Shown in pieces: positions 43,821 through 54,125 of a stretch of DNA of 64,000 bases. Positions within the stretch are counted from its first letter, which is position 1. Every line of letters starts with the position of its first letter. The translations under genes and the position numbers were made by a program. The notes beneath the pieces were generated by a model. The model did not search any database. It had not been told where the DNA came from and saw only the letters and a list, made by a program, of their open reading frames with translations. Source of the DNA: Saprospiraceae bacterium (lineage in GTDB: Bacteria > Bacteroidota > Bacteroidia > Chitinophagales > Saprospiraceae); contig JALSGS010000045.1 of assembly GCA_026982695.1 (NCBI GenBank), forward strand, positions 124,001 to 188,000, read 5' to 3'.

Positions 43821-46800
43821 CTACCGCACTACGGTAATATCTCCGCGATAAGTGAGCACAGTACCATCGAGAAATTCTACTTCTATTACGTATACGTATA
43901 CGCCTTGTTGCACAGGGCGCCCACGCCACGTACCATCCCACTTAGGCTCAAGCGAAGCACTGTCAAGGTTCATATCGAATACCAGATCGCCCCAACGGTC
44001 AAAAACTTGCATAGATCGAATGCGCAGCACCCCACGGCCTGCATAGGGCCCAAAAGTGTCATTAATACCATCGTTGTTGGGCGAAAAGATATTGGGTATG
44101 TACACATTTCGATTGAGATCGACACGCACATAGGTAGTAACCGAAGCAGTACAACCGTTGGCGTCAATTACTGTCAACACGTATTGCTGATCCTGAGTAC
44201 CTACAAAATAAGGAATGGCACAATCATAACACGACAACCCCACGGGTGGCGTCCAGATGATGGAATCGTAGGGCAAGTTCACTACCGGGACCAGCTGGGT
44301 CAGTGTATCGCCCAATTCTACCACGTACTCCTCATCAATCTGAATGACCAACTGAGGCGGTTCACTAAGTAAGATGGTCGTGTCAGCAACACAGTCACGA
44401 CTGTCATACACACTGATGACGTGCTGCCCGCCAAACACGGGGATGACTGCTCCTATAGGTTCTTTGATACCATTATCCACGTTAAAGCGATATTCCCCTG
44501 CATTGCCCCCACTTGCCGAAATGACAGACACATAGGTCTGCTCACCAAAACAAGGGATAGGCGGAATGCTATCGAGCTCAAAGCTAATAGGCTCGGGCTC
44601 ACTGATCGCAATCGTAAGTGTATCTGTACAGCCCTTGACGTCAGTAGCTGTCACCGAATAAGTACCCGCAGGCAAATTGCTGAGCGTAGCTTGTGCAGGC
44701 AAACCATTACTCCATGTATAGGTGACCAACCCAATATCCGTATTGCCTCCCGTAGCAAATACACTCACCTGACCATCCATACCGCCAGGGCAAGTCACAT
44801 CTTGCGTAGCAGCAACGTCAAATGTCACTTGCAGGGGCGTAGGCTCATCCACTGGTATGCTCACTGTAGTAAGGCACCCCTTGCTATCCGTAATAGTGGC
44901 TACATAGGTACCTGCAGTAAGCCCTGTGAGTAGTGAACCCGTCATGTTATTATCCCAAGAAATCGTATAAGGCGGAGTGCCCCCCTTAGGAGTGAGTGTG
45001 ATCATGCCATCACTACCGCCAAAACAGCTGACTCGCTCGCTAAAAGTAGGTTGCCCTGTAGTAAGCGTATCTGGTGATGGGATAAAAATACTATCCACTA
45101 CATAACACACGCCGTCAGATACCGTCACGAACTGCATGCCCTGGCACAACTGTGTGGCCGTGCTAGATGGCACACCTGATATAGTGCCATCAGGCGAACT
45201 CCACGTAAAGGTGAAGTTGCCAGTAGACCCATCGCTATACATTGCCGAGGCGGTGGCCTGCCCATCGCAAGGCACTCCCATCGCATTGAAGCAACTTACC
45301 GAGTCTACATCCGCAAAACTCACCTCAATAGCAGGAGGGTCAGGCAAGAAAATGTCTGTAGTGATTGGAGGACATCCCGACGCATCCGTGATCGTCACAG
45401 AGTAAGTACCTGCAGTAATATTGCCACCGCTGAGCACAGCTAAGCCTTGCCCCTGCAACCCAGTAGACCATTCAAACAAATAAGGCTGCGTACCACCACT
45501 GGCAAAAATGGCAATCAACCCCCCACCTTCTCCCGGACACAAAGGAAGCTCCAGCCCAATACTATCAATCATAAGTGAGTCAGGAGCAAGCACATATCCG
45601 GTATCCACGGTGATACAACCATCAGCAGCCACCACACTCACACTATATGCCCCCACACTTAGACCACCAATCGTAGGTCCCATACCGCCATTCGACCAAC
45701 TATAAGAGACAATAGGTGAAGCCCCCTCGGAAGCATATACTGTAAGCATACCATCCGCACTGGTAGGACAGCTTACCGTATCGGTAGGAATGGAATCAAT
45801 CGTGGGGGGCACTGGCGTGACAATCACTGTGTCAATGACTACCTGGCAGCCATTGTCATCCGTAATGCTGACACTATAGTTACCCCCAGTGAGATTCACC
45901 GCCACTGAATCAGTTAGTGCAGGATCAAAATCCCACGCGTAAGTATATGGATACACGCCACCGCCGACACCTACCACCAAGGAGCCATCACCACCTGGCT
46001 GGCACGATTCTGGCGTCACCTCGACAAAGTTAGCTTGCAAGACAGGTGGCTCAGCAAGTGTGATGGTCGTATCCACTTGGCAACCCCTCGTATCGCTCAT
46101 AGTCACGATGTAGTCACCTGCCGGCAAATTCGAGGCAGTAGTGGTAGTAGGCGTATTAGTTGGAGTGATCGAGATGGGGAACCACGTAAACGTATAAGGT
46201 GTGGCACCAGGCGGTGGCGTAGTAGTTCCCGCTATAAAGATGCTCCCATCACTGCCTCCATTGCAGCTTACCGGTGTCACTACTGCGTTCATACTCAGCA
46301 CCGTATCCGCAGGAACAACCACTACAGTAGAATCCACACAGCCATTGTCATCCGTGACATACAGCCTATACGAACCACTTTGTATATCATTGATATTTGA
46401 CATAGGGGCGGTAACCACGAGCGGAACATCTGGCCAGTTAAATGTATACGAACCTGTGGCAGTGGTCCCTCCACTCACAGACACCATCACTACCCCATCA
46501 GCTTTTCCCGTACAAGTAGCATTCTGCACCGTTACAGAGATGCTGATCGGTGCTGGCTGAGGCAAAAAAGTAGAACCTGTAATCATGCAACCTGTAGCAC
46601 GCTCTGTGACTGTCAGCTCATATACACCCGAAAGCACATCGGAAATAGTAGTAGTAGTATCACCTGTACTCCACTCAAAGTGAAACTGACTGATGGGATT
46701 GGTAATCACCACACTGTCGCGAATGAGTACCGCCTCTACACTGCCCAGCTGGCCATTGCAAGCCGGCTGAAATTCGTTGAAAATGACATTGACCTGAGGA

Positions 46801-48416
46801 GGGTTTTCAATGGTTATGGTATCGACTACAACCACCGCAGGGATAGCTGCATCTGTGGCCGTGAGTACGTATTGCCCACCACTCAAGTTCATGGCAGTAA
46901 AGGAACCTCCATTCGTGTTGATCACGGCAGGTCCTTGCACATTACCACTATTGAGCAGCTCCCAAGTAAGGTTATAGGGTGGCGTACCACCTACTACAGT
47001 AGCCGTAAAGGCGCCATCGCTGCTCCCAAAACAACTCGGCGAAGTAGTAGTCACACCTATGGCCATGCCCACTGACGAAATAAAGATTACGCCATCCTGA
47101 GCATCTACACCCAATAAATTGCCGTTCAGGTCGCTCACCTCTATAGTAGTAGGCATATTGGAAAACTCCACAGGCGACACATCGCCATCTTGACCAATAG
47201 CCACAAAGCACAGTTCAAACATGGCTGTCCCATCGGGCAATGTCACCCCACTAAAGGAAGGATCATTCCAAGTAAATGCAATAGCCGTATCCAAATCATT
47301 GAAATTACTTGCAGCCAAGCCAGGTATATTGGGGTTGAAGTTTTGTGGATACAAAAACGACACTACGCTCGAATCGTACTGTAGGGAAAACTGCACAGAG
47401 ACGATATCGACAAAATTGGCTACCGAAAGTGGCACGCAAATCGTGTCGCCAGGCAAGCCTCCCACAATAGGCAAACTCAATGCAATACTACTACAGGTGG
47501 TCATATCGGCTGTAAGTACAGCCTCACAACTTTTGCCATCGCTAATCGTGATTTGATACGTACCTGGTATGGGTACACTGAAGAAGACGTTGTCGCCATG
47601 GTTAGGCGTGCCGTTAGTCACCATGCCGGTCACTGTCGTATCAGCCACATTGACAATGCTGATGTCATAGGCGCTGCCATCCCACTCCGATAACCCGCCC
47701 ACAACTTGAAAGTTTCCCGTACAACCACTAACCACTACAGGCGTTGCCTCAATGGCATTGAGATACACTACAGAAAAAGCAGCTTGCGTATTAACGTGTA
47801 CACAGGGGCCTGCAGGCCCTCCATTGCTATCCTGTTCGTAACCCAACGTGGCAAAATCGTCAATGGTAATTGGCGCAAACCAGAATTGAATGGGTGCAGG
47901 CGTCCCACCATTAAACGCTGCTTGCAATGTACCATCGTTGACTATTGTCAAATCACCATTGATCTGGCCGGCAGCCACCCAAATGCCCTGAGTTTGGGGT
48001 ACAGGCACCCCATTGAGGATGATGGGGCTGGTCTGATTGATGCACGGATCCCCCTGAATGGAAGCTAGATCGGGGCCACTCAGCGTAGGTGCACAATCGT
48101 AGAAGGCATATCCAATGCCTGGTGTTGTACTGGGTTGAGGGTCGCCTGTGAGGTCGGCATCCCCATTGTGTACGATGTCAAATTGATCACCAAAACATAA
48201 AAAAATTGTATTTGGAGGGTTAAAATCAGCGCTTTGCCCCTGAAAGTTGGTCAAAGTGATGGTACCTGCAAATTGATCGGTACACGCCATCTCGAACCCC
48301 GCCCCCAGGGGGGCAGATGTCATCAACCGGATGTTGCGTGGCTGCTGTGCATATACCACGACACTAGCCCATAGGGCCAACACACCAAATAGGATTTGTT
48401 TCGTCATTGCTTGCAT
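43821..48416 (-). CDS. Giant secreted adhesin-like protein with cohesin-like domain, SprB repeats and T9SS type-B sorting domain
   Basis: The protein is 1531 residues with a signal peptide ending VVYAQQ. An N-terminal region of about 280 residues is followed by a cohesin-like beta domain near 310-440 (LPGDTICVPLSVANFVDIVSVQFSLQYDSSVV). Eleven imperfect repeats of about 80 residues follow (SCFGGSDGMITLTPKGGTPPY, then NLPAGTYSVTATDVKGC), the SprB pattern. The end is VYIPNIFSPNNDGINDTFG with a terminal VQQGVYVYVIEVEFLDG, a gliding-motility C-terminal domain (CHU_C, type-B sorting) that sends it through the type IX secretion system to the cell surface. It is probably an adhesin or gliding-related surface protein. 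A second ATG three codons in is possible. Confidence 0.92.
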   Translation of the reverse strand: MQAMTKQILFGVLALWASVVVYAQQPRNIRLMTSAPLGAGFEMACTDQFAGTITLTNFQGQSADFNPPNTIFLCFGDQFDIVHNGDADLTGDPQPSTTPGIGYAFYDCAPTLSGPDLASIQGDPCINQTSPIILNGVPVPQTQGIWVAAGQINGDLTIVNDGTLQAAFNGGTPAPIQFWFAPITIDDFATLGYEQDSNGGPAGPCVHVNTQAAFSVVYLNAIEATPVVVSGCTGNFQVVGGLSEWDGSAYDISIVNVADTTVTGMVTNGTPNHGDNVFFSVPIPGTYQITISDGKSCEAVLTADMTTCSSIALSLPIVGGLPGDTICVPLSVANFVDIVSVQFSLQYDSSVVSFLYPQNFNPNIPGLAASNFNDLDTAIAFTWNDPSFSGVTLPDGTAMFELCFVAIGQDGDVSPVEFSNMPTTIEVSDLNGNLLGVDAQDGVIFISSVGMAIGVTTTSPSCFGSSDGAFTATVVGGTPPYNLTWELLNSGNVQGPAVINTNGGSFTAMNLSGGQYVLTATDAAIPAVVVVDTITIENPPQVNVIFNEFQPACNGQLGSVEAVLIRDSVVITNPISQFHFEWSTGDTTTTISDVLSGVYELTVTERATGCMITGSTFLPQPAPISISVTVQNATCTGKADGVVMVSVSGGTTATGSYTFNWPDVPLVVTAPMSNINDIQSGSYRLYVTDDNGCVDSTVVVVPADTVLSMNAVVTPVSCNGGSDGSIFIAGTTTPPPGATPYTFTWFPISITPTNTPTTTTASNLPAGDYIVTMSDTRGCQVDTTITLAEPPVLQANFVEVTPESCQPGGDGSLVVGVGGGVYPYTYAWDFDPALTDSVAVNLTGGNYSVSITDDNGCQVVIDTVIVTPVPPTIDSIPTDTVSCPTSADGMLTVYASEGASPIVSYSWSNGGMGPTIGGLSVGAYSVSVVAADGCITVDTGYVLAPDSLMIDSIGLELPLCPGEGGGLIAIFASGGTQPYLFEWSTGLQGQGLAVLSGGNITAGTYSVTITDASGCPPITTDIFLPDPPAIEVSFADVDSVSCFNAMGVPCDGQATASAMYSDGSTGNFTFTWSSPDGTISGVPSSTATQLCQGMQFVTVSDGVCYVVDSIFIPSPDTLTTGQPTFSERVSCFGGSDGMITLTPKGGTPPYTISWDNNMTGSLLTGLTAGTYVATITDSKGCLTTVSIPVDEPTPLQVTFDVAATQDVTCPGGMDGQVSVFATGGNTDIGLVTYTWSNGLPAQATLSNLPAGTYSVTATDVKGCTDTLTIAISEPEPISFELDSIPPIPCFGEQTYVSVISASGGNAGEYRFNVDNGIKEPIGAVIPVFGGQHVISVYDSRDCVADTTILLSEPPQLVIQIDEEYVVELGDTLTQLVPVVNLPYDSIIWTPPVGLSCYDCAIPYFVGTQDQQYVLTVIDANGCTASVTTYVRVDLNRNVYIPNIFSPNNDGINDTFGPYAGRGVLRIRSMQVFDRWGDLVFDMNLDSASLEPKWDGTWRGRPVQQGVYVYVIEVEFLDGTVLTYRGDITVVR

Positions 48417-48580
48417 TGTGGTTAGGTGTGGGGGTTAGACAAAGTCACCTCTTCCACTATATGTGGCCGAGGTAAGACTCAATCCAGCCATGGACGAAAA
48501 ACACTTTTTGAGGGCCAAAATCACCACGGCACACGACTTACCCAACGAGTAAGTCTACGCCATATTGCCACTCGGGTGGA

Positions 48581-48588
48581 CAAAGGTA
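48581..48588 (-). promoter_or_regulatory. Promoter -7 box TACCTTTG for the giant surface protein
   Basis: Exact TAnnTTTG on the minus strand, giving a leader of about 155 nt. No good -33 element is seen at the usual spacing. Confidence 0.5.
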
Positions 48589-48734
48589 GTGATTGCCTAT
48601 TCATTTTAATTTACCGAAACATATATTTGTCAATAATACTACCTGTCCCCCTTCCATAAGGTGTCTACTGAAGAAAGAGTTCGTTTACTATACCTGCACC
48701 TACCTCTTGTCTGCTTCAAGAGCAAGCATGCTGA

Positions 48735-48844
48735 TTGGGCTCAGACAATGCGAATCCCACCAGGCGATGGAAGTGAAAGCTCGTTCACTAGCCCGAAGAG
48801 AGCAATTGTAGGATTCGTTCGAGCATATGTTCGTCGAGCGAATC
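48735..48844. ncRNA. Candidate structured RNA locus, part 1
   Basis: Stem TTGGGCT/AGCCCGA (48735-48741 with 48790-48796, one wobble) encloses the hairpin GTGAA-AGCTCG-TTCAC. It is followed by an 11-bp stem GATTCGTTCGA/TCGAGCGAATC (48812-48822 with 48834-48844, one wobble). No credible coding frame overlaps. It is not recognised as 6S RNA, tmRNA or RNase P. Strand and function are unknown. Confidence 0.35.
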
Positions 48845-49196
48845 TAACCGTAGGTTCCTGTACTGGACGACCTCTAGCTGGATATCGTTGTTTTCTGCCA
48901 AGACTGCTAACCAATAGGTATGCCCACCTAGCATACCTTTAACGAAAGTCCTCCACCTGCAATTCTGAAAGTAACTACACTAATGAGCATATCGGTGCGA
49001 TTGAGTGGATGTGCCAGCCCGTACCGAAACTCATTAGTGGAAAATTTTGTAAAGTGTAGGGCAAGAGCATACTTAGACGCATCTGTAATTGATATGCAAG
49101 GCGCACATTCAAAAAAAGAAAAAAGGGCCTAAAGTCGGTTGAACCGGCTATAATCGATCTGCTGATTTGACTCACTATTAAAAACACTAAACTGGC
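48845..49196. other. Rest of the gene-free region before the oxidoreductase gene
   Basis: It contains a long imperfect hairpin: CACTAATGAG at 48978-48987 pairs with CTCATTAGTG at 49030-49039, with a nearly matching inner stem. A short AGTCGGTT/AACCGGCT hairpin lies near 49135-49152. Remaining frames look random. Confidence 0.45.
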
Positions 49197-49211
49197 TACC
49201 TTTGAAAGGTA
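49197..49211 (+). promoter_or_regulatory. Palindromic promoter-like element TACCTTTGAAAGGTA
   Basis: A 15-bp palindrome whose plus strand is an exact TAnnTTTG box and whose minus strand is one base off. It could start the transcript of the downstream oxidoreductase with a leader of about 235 nt. Confidence 0.4.
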
Positions 49212-49445
49212 AAAGGACAAAAGTCAACAAAAGTCAATGCAGACCATCTCCGCGTCGTCTTCTACAAACATCAGGATGGGTTTTAACATCTCATCGCACG
49301 CATGAAACCTGCACCGCCTGCAACTGCACTACACGATTACCTCCCAACTCATATAACAACGCATTTACTTTTCCAGTTAGTTCCCAATACGCAGCATCTC
49401 GATGTGAAATAGAGTTGATTGGCCAAATTGCACTTTCTTTGCAGC

Positions 49446-50486
49446 ATGCAAAGAACAGGAACCATCTCACGCAAAGCCTGGCATCTCAAAGCTGGCAGTA
49501 TTAAAAACTTGCACTTAGTTGCAGAGTCTCTGGCAGCACCAGGACCAGGTGCCGTGCAAATTGCCGTGAAAGCCATCGGGCTCAACTTCGCCGACACTTT
49601 TGCCATTTGGGGGCTATATTCAGCTACACCCAAAGGCGATTTTGTGCCTGGTCTTGAATATGCTGGCGAAGTAGTCGCTACGGGGCCCGGCGTGACGCAA
49701 CTACGAGTGGGCGATCGCGTCATGGGTGTGACGCGTTTTGGCGCCTATGCCACCCACCTCAATACCGACGCGCGCTATGTGGTGCCTATGCCCGAGGATT
49801 GGTCGTATGCCGAAGGTGCTGCCTACTTGGTACAAGGACTCACAGCCTGGTATGGATTGGTCACGCTGGGTACACTGGAGGCTGGTCAAACGGTGCTCAT
49901 CCACAGTGCGGCCGGTGGCGTAGGTATCTTGGCCAATCGCATCGCCAAGCAGCTGGGAGCCTACACAATTGGCACAGTGAGCCGTGCCGAAAAAGTACCC
50001 ATATGTCAAGAGGAAGGCTACGACCAGGTGATTGTACGGGGGAAAGCTCGCCATTTTGGTCAACAATTACGCCAAGCCCTGCAGGGGCGTGAGCTGCACT
50101 TGGTGATGGAGACTATAGGTGGGCGTTTCTTGATAGAGGGTTTCAAGGCCCTGGCACCCATGGGCCGTATGGTCGTGTATAGCTCAGCACGCTATGCCCA
50201 GCGACGCGACCGGCCCAACTATTTGCGCATCCTATGGATGTATCTGACGCGACCTAAAATCGATCCGCAAGTGCTCACTCAGGCCAATAAAGCCCTTATG
50301 GGGTTCAACCTCATTTGGCTATATGAAAAAGTAGAACTCATGCATCGCATTCTGGCACAAATGCAACAAGTGGATATAGGCAAACCACGCATCGGGCATA
50401 CCTTTCCCTTTGAACAAGCACCTCAGGCCATCCGCCTCTTCCAATCGGGCCGCACCACAGGCAAAGTAGTACTGCAGGTGGTATAA
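49446..50486 (+). CDS. Medium-chain dehydrogenase/reductase, quinone oxidoreductase-like
   Basis: The protein is 346 residues from the ATG at 49446. It has a GroES-like N-terminal domain (GLNFADTFAIWGLYSATPKGDFVPGLEYAGEV), then a Rossmann NADPH site HSAAGGVGILANRIAKQLGA. No zinc ligands are seen, as in quinone oxidoreductase/VAT-1 members. It may reduce quinones or reactive enones. A TTTCTTTG box, one base off consensus, ends 5 nt before the ATG, arguing for this start over the one nine codons upstream. Confidence 0.85.
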   Translation: MQRTGTISRKAWHLKAGSIKNLHLVAESLAAPGPGAVQIAVKAIGLNFADTFAIWGLYSATPKGDFVPGLEYAGEVVATGPGVTQLRVGDRVMGVTRFGAYATHLNTDARYVVPMPEDWSYAEGAAYLVQGLTAWYGLVTLGTLEAGQTVLIHSAAGGVGILANRIAKQLGAYTIGTVSRAEKVPICQEEGYDQVIVRGKARHFGQQLRQALQGRELHLVMETIGGRFLIEGFKALAPMGRMVVYSSARYAQRRDRPNYLRILWMYLTRPKIDPQVLTQANKALMGFNLIWLYEKVELMHRILAQMQQVDIGKPRIGHTFPFEQAPQAIRLFQSGRTTGKVVLQVV

Positions 50487-50540
50487 TTTCGACCAGCCTT
50501 GACTAAGGCCTTTCCATTTAAGACTACCTGAGCTGACGCG

Positions 50541-53105
50541 TTATTCAGGTTCAAAGCCAAGAATGATATTGAACCTACCCAAGTTCTGGAAAGAGCGATC
50601 GCCCGGCTTGTCGAATCCAATGCCATAGTCGAAACCCAACAAGCCAAACATGGGCAAGAACACCCGCAGACCGATACCTGCAGATCGCTTCAACTCAAAG
50701 GGATTGTAGTCGCGAAACGAACGCCAAGCATTGCCACCTTGGGCAAACGCCAATACATAGATCGTCGAATTGGGATTGAGCGATAAGGGATAACGCAACT
50801 CAACAGTATACTTGTTGTAAATGGGCGTAGCCACTGTAGCAGAGCCAATTTTATTGTTGGGCAAGTCAACTACGTCGTAGCCCCGCAAGGAAATGATGTC
50901 CGTACCCGTGTAATAGGCAAATTGCTGATTGTTGAGGCCATCGCCACCCAACTGGAAGCGCTCAAAAGGAGAGACGCCCAGCGTTTTGTCATACGCACCG
51001 ATCATACCAATCTTAGCAGCAGCCTTGAACACTAATTTGCCCGTAAGCGTAGTATACCACTCCGCGTCAATCTTCCACTTGTGATATTCCAGCCACTTAT
51101 AGCGCTCTTCTACAGGCAGATCAGCATAAGATTTGTCGGAGAAGAGCGAATAAGGCGGTGTCAGTTGAATGGTCAACGAGACTTTTGCACCATCTTGAGG
51201 GAACAACGGATTGTTGATGGTATTGCGTGCAAAAGTCTGCGTGATGCTAAAGTTGTTGTATTTACCCTCAGAAACGATCTGGTTGTCGTCAGTGCGGAAT
51301 AGCCCGCGTGTCCAGTTATCCAAGCTGATGTTTTGCAAATTGATGGCTGTAGTAGAAATGAAATTGTCGTCGGGCCAGTTAAGGCGCGTGCCCAAGCTAA
51401 TGGTCACCCCGCCCAAACCGAACTGGCCAAAGTACACGCTTTCTCTATCGAATCCGGTAGTCAGACGCGTATAAAAACCTGCCACCGTAAATGCTGTGGG
51501 CTTCTTTCCACCCAGCCATGGTTCAGTAAACGAGGCATTATAAGACTGAAAAAAGCGCCCATTGGTCTGTGCACGCAGTGACAAGCGTTGACCATCGCCT
51601 TGTGGCAAAGGGCTCCACGTCTCGCGATTGAAGATATTGCGCAAGCTAAAGTTGTTGAACGACACACCCAAGGTGCCAATCACTCCTCGATAGCGCCCTG
51701 CCCAACCGGCCGACAGTTCCAACTGGTCGGAAGGTCGCTCCTCCACTGTGTACTCTATATCTACCGTACCGCGATTGGGATTGACGGGCGTATTGATGCC
51801 CAGATTTTCGGGGTTGAAGTACCCCAAATTGATGATCTCCCGCTGCGAACGGATGATATCCGTACGGCTAAACTTGTGCCCTGGGCGCGTACGCAACTCG
51901 CGACGAATGACATGCTCGTGAGTGCGATCGTTACCTTTTATCATCACGCGATCAATAGTGGCCTGCGGCCCCTCAAAAATGCGCATCTCTAGGTGGATCG
52001 TATCACTTACAATAGCTGTCTCTACTGGATCTACATTGAAAAACAGATAGCCATTGTCCATGTACAGCGTACTGACATCGCGGCCATCTTGGCTAAAGCG
52101 CAAACGCGTCTCTAACAGATCGCTATCGAACACCTGCCCTTTTTCGATGCCTAACACGCGATTGAGCGTTTCATCATCGTACACCGAATTGCCTTTCCAT
52201 ACAATATTGCCAAAGTAATACCGACGCCCCTCATAGATGACCAGTTGAATCATCAAGTCACCGTCGGCTTCTCGCCAAATACTGTCTTTGAGGATACGGG
52301 CATCGCGAAAACCCAAAGTGTTGTAGTACTTGATAATGGCTTTTTTATCCTCTTCGTAATCTTTTTCAATCAGCTTGGAAGAAGAAAGCAAATTGGCCTT
52401 GCGGCGCGTATGCTTCATCAACTTGCGCAGTTTGCGATCACTCAAGTGTTGATTACCCGTAAAAACGACATCTTGAATTTTGACTTTTTGCCCCCGATCT
52501 ACATCAAATACCAGGCGTACGGCATTGATACGCACCGTGTCGGGTATTTCCTCTACAGTCACCTGTACATCTAGATAGCCTTTTTCCCGAAAATACTTCT
52601 TAATGGCGTTGGCAGCGTTGGCTTTCATGGCTTCTGTGACAATTCCGCCTTTGACCAAAAACTTGTTTACCTCTTCGTTGAGGTCTTCATGTAAGGCTCT
52701 TTTCACACCTCGAAACGAATGGCGCGACAAGCGCGGGCGCTCTACTACCTGAATTTGGAGAAAGACGACATCGCCAATCGTTTTTTCCACCAAGATGCGC
52801 ACATCCGTAAACAGGCGCAATTTGTACAAGGCCTTCACGGCCCTAGGTATATTACCTCCTGGAATGCGAATTTTATCGCCCACCTTGAATCCCGCGATGC
52901 TGATCAGTGCATTTTTATCACTAAATTCGGCTCCTTGCACTGAAATACCACCTATCTCAAAGTCGCGTGGTTGGGTATAGTCAAATATGGGCAAACTGTC
53001 TACTGGGGTTTGTGCCCCAATATGCCATGCATAGCCTACAAGGCTCAACACGAGGACTAATCGCATTACGAATGAGTTTGCTATTTGGCACTTCATGTGT
53101 ATCAT
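50541..53105 (-). CDS. bamA: Outer-membrane protein assembly factor BamA
   Basis: The protein is 854 residues with a signal peptide ending HIGAQ and several ATGs near the start (53105 or 53096). POTRA domains cover about residues 40-420 (FEIGGISVQGAEFSDKNALISIAGFKVGD; VQIQDVVFTG-type segments; DRVMIKGNDRTHEHVIRREL). The C-terminal Omp85 barrel follows (LELSAGWAGRYRGVIGTLGVSFNNFSLRNI, GIGLRVFLPMFGLLGFDYGIGF). It inserts beta-barrel proteins into the outer membrane. It follows uppS on the same strand with 83 nt between, the usual Bacteroidota order. The extreme C-terminus, EPE, is atypical. Confidence 0.93.
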   Translation of the reverse strand: MIHMKCQIANSFVMRLVLVLSLVGYAWHIGAQTPVDSLPIFDYTQPRDFEIGGISVQGAEFSDKNALISIAGFKVGDKIRIPGGNIPRAVKALYKLRLFTDVRILVEKTIGDVVFLQIQVVERPRLSRHSFRGVKRALHEDLNEEVNKFLVKGGIVTEAMKANAANAIKKYFREKGYLDVQVTVEEIPDTVRINAVRLVFDVDRGQKVKIQDVVFTGNQHLSDRKLRKLMKHTRRKANLLSSSKLIEKDYEEDKKAIIKYYNTLGFRDARILKDSIWREADGDLMIQLVIYEGRRYYFGNIVWKGNSVYDDETLNRVLGIEKGQVFDSDLLETRLRFSQDGRDVSTLYMDNGYLFFNVDPVETAIVSDTIHLEMRIFEGPQATIDRVMIKGNDRTHEHVIRRELRTRPGHKFSRTDIIRSQREIINLGYFNPENLGINTPVNPNRGTVDIEYTVEERPSDQLELSAGWAGRYRGVIGTLGVSFNNFSLRNIFNRETWSPLPQGDGQRLSLRAQTNGRFFQSYNASFTEPWLGGKKPTAFTVAGFYTRLTTGFDRESVYFGQFGLGGVTISLGTRLNWPDDNFISTTAINLQNISLDNWTRGLFRTDDNQIVSEGKYNNFSITQTFARNTINNPLFPQDGAKVSLTIQLTPPYSLFSDKSYADLPVEERYKWLEYHKWKIDAEWYTTLTGKLVFKAAAKIGMIGAYDKTLGVSPFERFQLGGDGLNNQQFAYYTGTDIISLRGYDVVDLPNNKIGSATVATPIYNKYTVELRYPLSLNPNSTIYVLAFAQGGNAWRSFRDYNPFELKRSAGIGLRVFLPMFGLLGFDYGIGFDKPGDRSFQNLGRFNIILGFEPE

Positions 53106-53188
53106 TATTTCTACGCTACACTCTTGGGGGCTGATAGGCTTATGCCAAAGAGCTACCTAAAGCCCAAGAAGGTTGGTTGAGTAGCGAC

Positions 53189-53941
53189 TCAACCAGATAT
53201 TTGTTCACTTATCTTTCCAAAACGACGTTCGCGCCCCTGAAAATCCAGAATAGCTCGGTACAAATGGGTCTTGCGAAACTCAGGCCAGAATACTTGTGTG
53301 AAATACAGCTCTGTATAGGCCAACTGCCACAACAGAAAGTTACTAATGCGCAACTCGCCACTGGTGCGGATGAGCAGCTCAGGATCAGGCATCTGAGCTG
53401 TAGTGAGCGCAGCGGCAAAACTCTGCTCATCGATGGCATCAGGAGTCAACTGCCCATCGACACAGCGCTGAGCCAAAAGACGTGCTGCACGCACCATCTC
53501 CCATCGAGCACTATAGTTAAGGGCCAATACCAACGTCATGCGATCATTGGCGGCCGTGTTGTCAATGGCAAATTGGAGCGCTTCCAAAGTGCTGGATGGC
53601 AATTGTGCCAAATCGCCGATAGCTTGCAGGCGGATGTTGTTTTTGTTGAGCGTGTCGATTTCCTGCTTGATCGTCTCGACTAATAAGCTCATCAGTGCAT
53701 CCACTTCCGTACGAGGGCGTGCCCAGTTTTCCGTGCTGAACGCATAAAGTGTCAGCCATGGCACACCTAGCTCGGCACAGGCTTCCGTCACCTGTCGCAC
53801 TGACTCCACGCCATGCCGATGGCCATACACACGGGGCTGGCCCTGCTGCTTCGCCCAGCGCCCGTTACCATCCATAATGACAGCGATGTGGCTGGGTAGC
53901 CGTTTCATATCAATTTGCGCCTTCAGTTCCTGCTCGCTCAC
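53189..53941 (-). CDS. uppS: Undecaprenyl diphosphate synthase
   Basis: The 250-residue cis-prenyltransferase makes the lipid carrier for peptidoglycan and polysaccharide units. It has HIAVIMDGNGRWAKQQG with the catalytic Asp, GHRHGVESVR, TLYAFSTENWARP and, near the end, ELLIRTSGELRISNFLLWQLAYTELYF. The start at 53941 is GTG; an internal ATG 11 codons on would cut a conserved segment (LKAQIDMKRLP), so the GTG is kept. It lies upstream of bamA on the same strand. Confidence 0.95.
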   Translation of the reverse strand: MSEQELKAQIDMKRLPSHIAVIMDGNGRWAKQQGQPRVYGHRHGVESVRQVTEACAELGVPWLTLYAFSTENWARPRTEVDALMSLLVETIKQEIDTLNKNNIRLQAIGDLAQLPSSTLEALQFAIDNTAANDRMTLVLALNYSARWEMVRAARLLAQRCVDGQLTPDAIDEQSFAAALTTAQMPDPELLIRTSGELRISNFLLWQLAYTELYFTQVFWPEFRKTHLYRAILDFQGRERRFGKISEQISG

Positions 53942-54125
53942 TTCCTATGCATTTACTCACTCGCAGCCACTATGGCCAGGGCTGCCACTTCAAAAAGTCG
54001 CACAAAATTAAGCGGCTTATGGGAACAGGCGCAGCCATCGCCCTATAAAAGGCCAAATTGACCGATTTTTTCCGCACGCTCAATCGACGCATACGCCTTA
54101 CCCTTGGCTTCCAATGAGCCATAGG

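Noticed and set aside
48661-49220. Open frames of 80-93 codons on both strands in the gene-free region
   Set aside because: The translations have no domain, no signal and random composition, and they overlap strong RNA folds.
49709-50604. GCGATCGC octamers, as in the cyanobacterial HIP1 repeat
   Set aside because: I noticed only two copies (about 49709 and 50597), which is not a notable excess.
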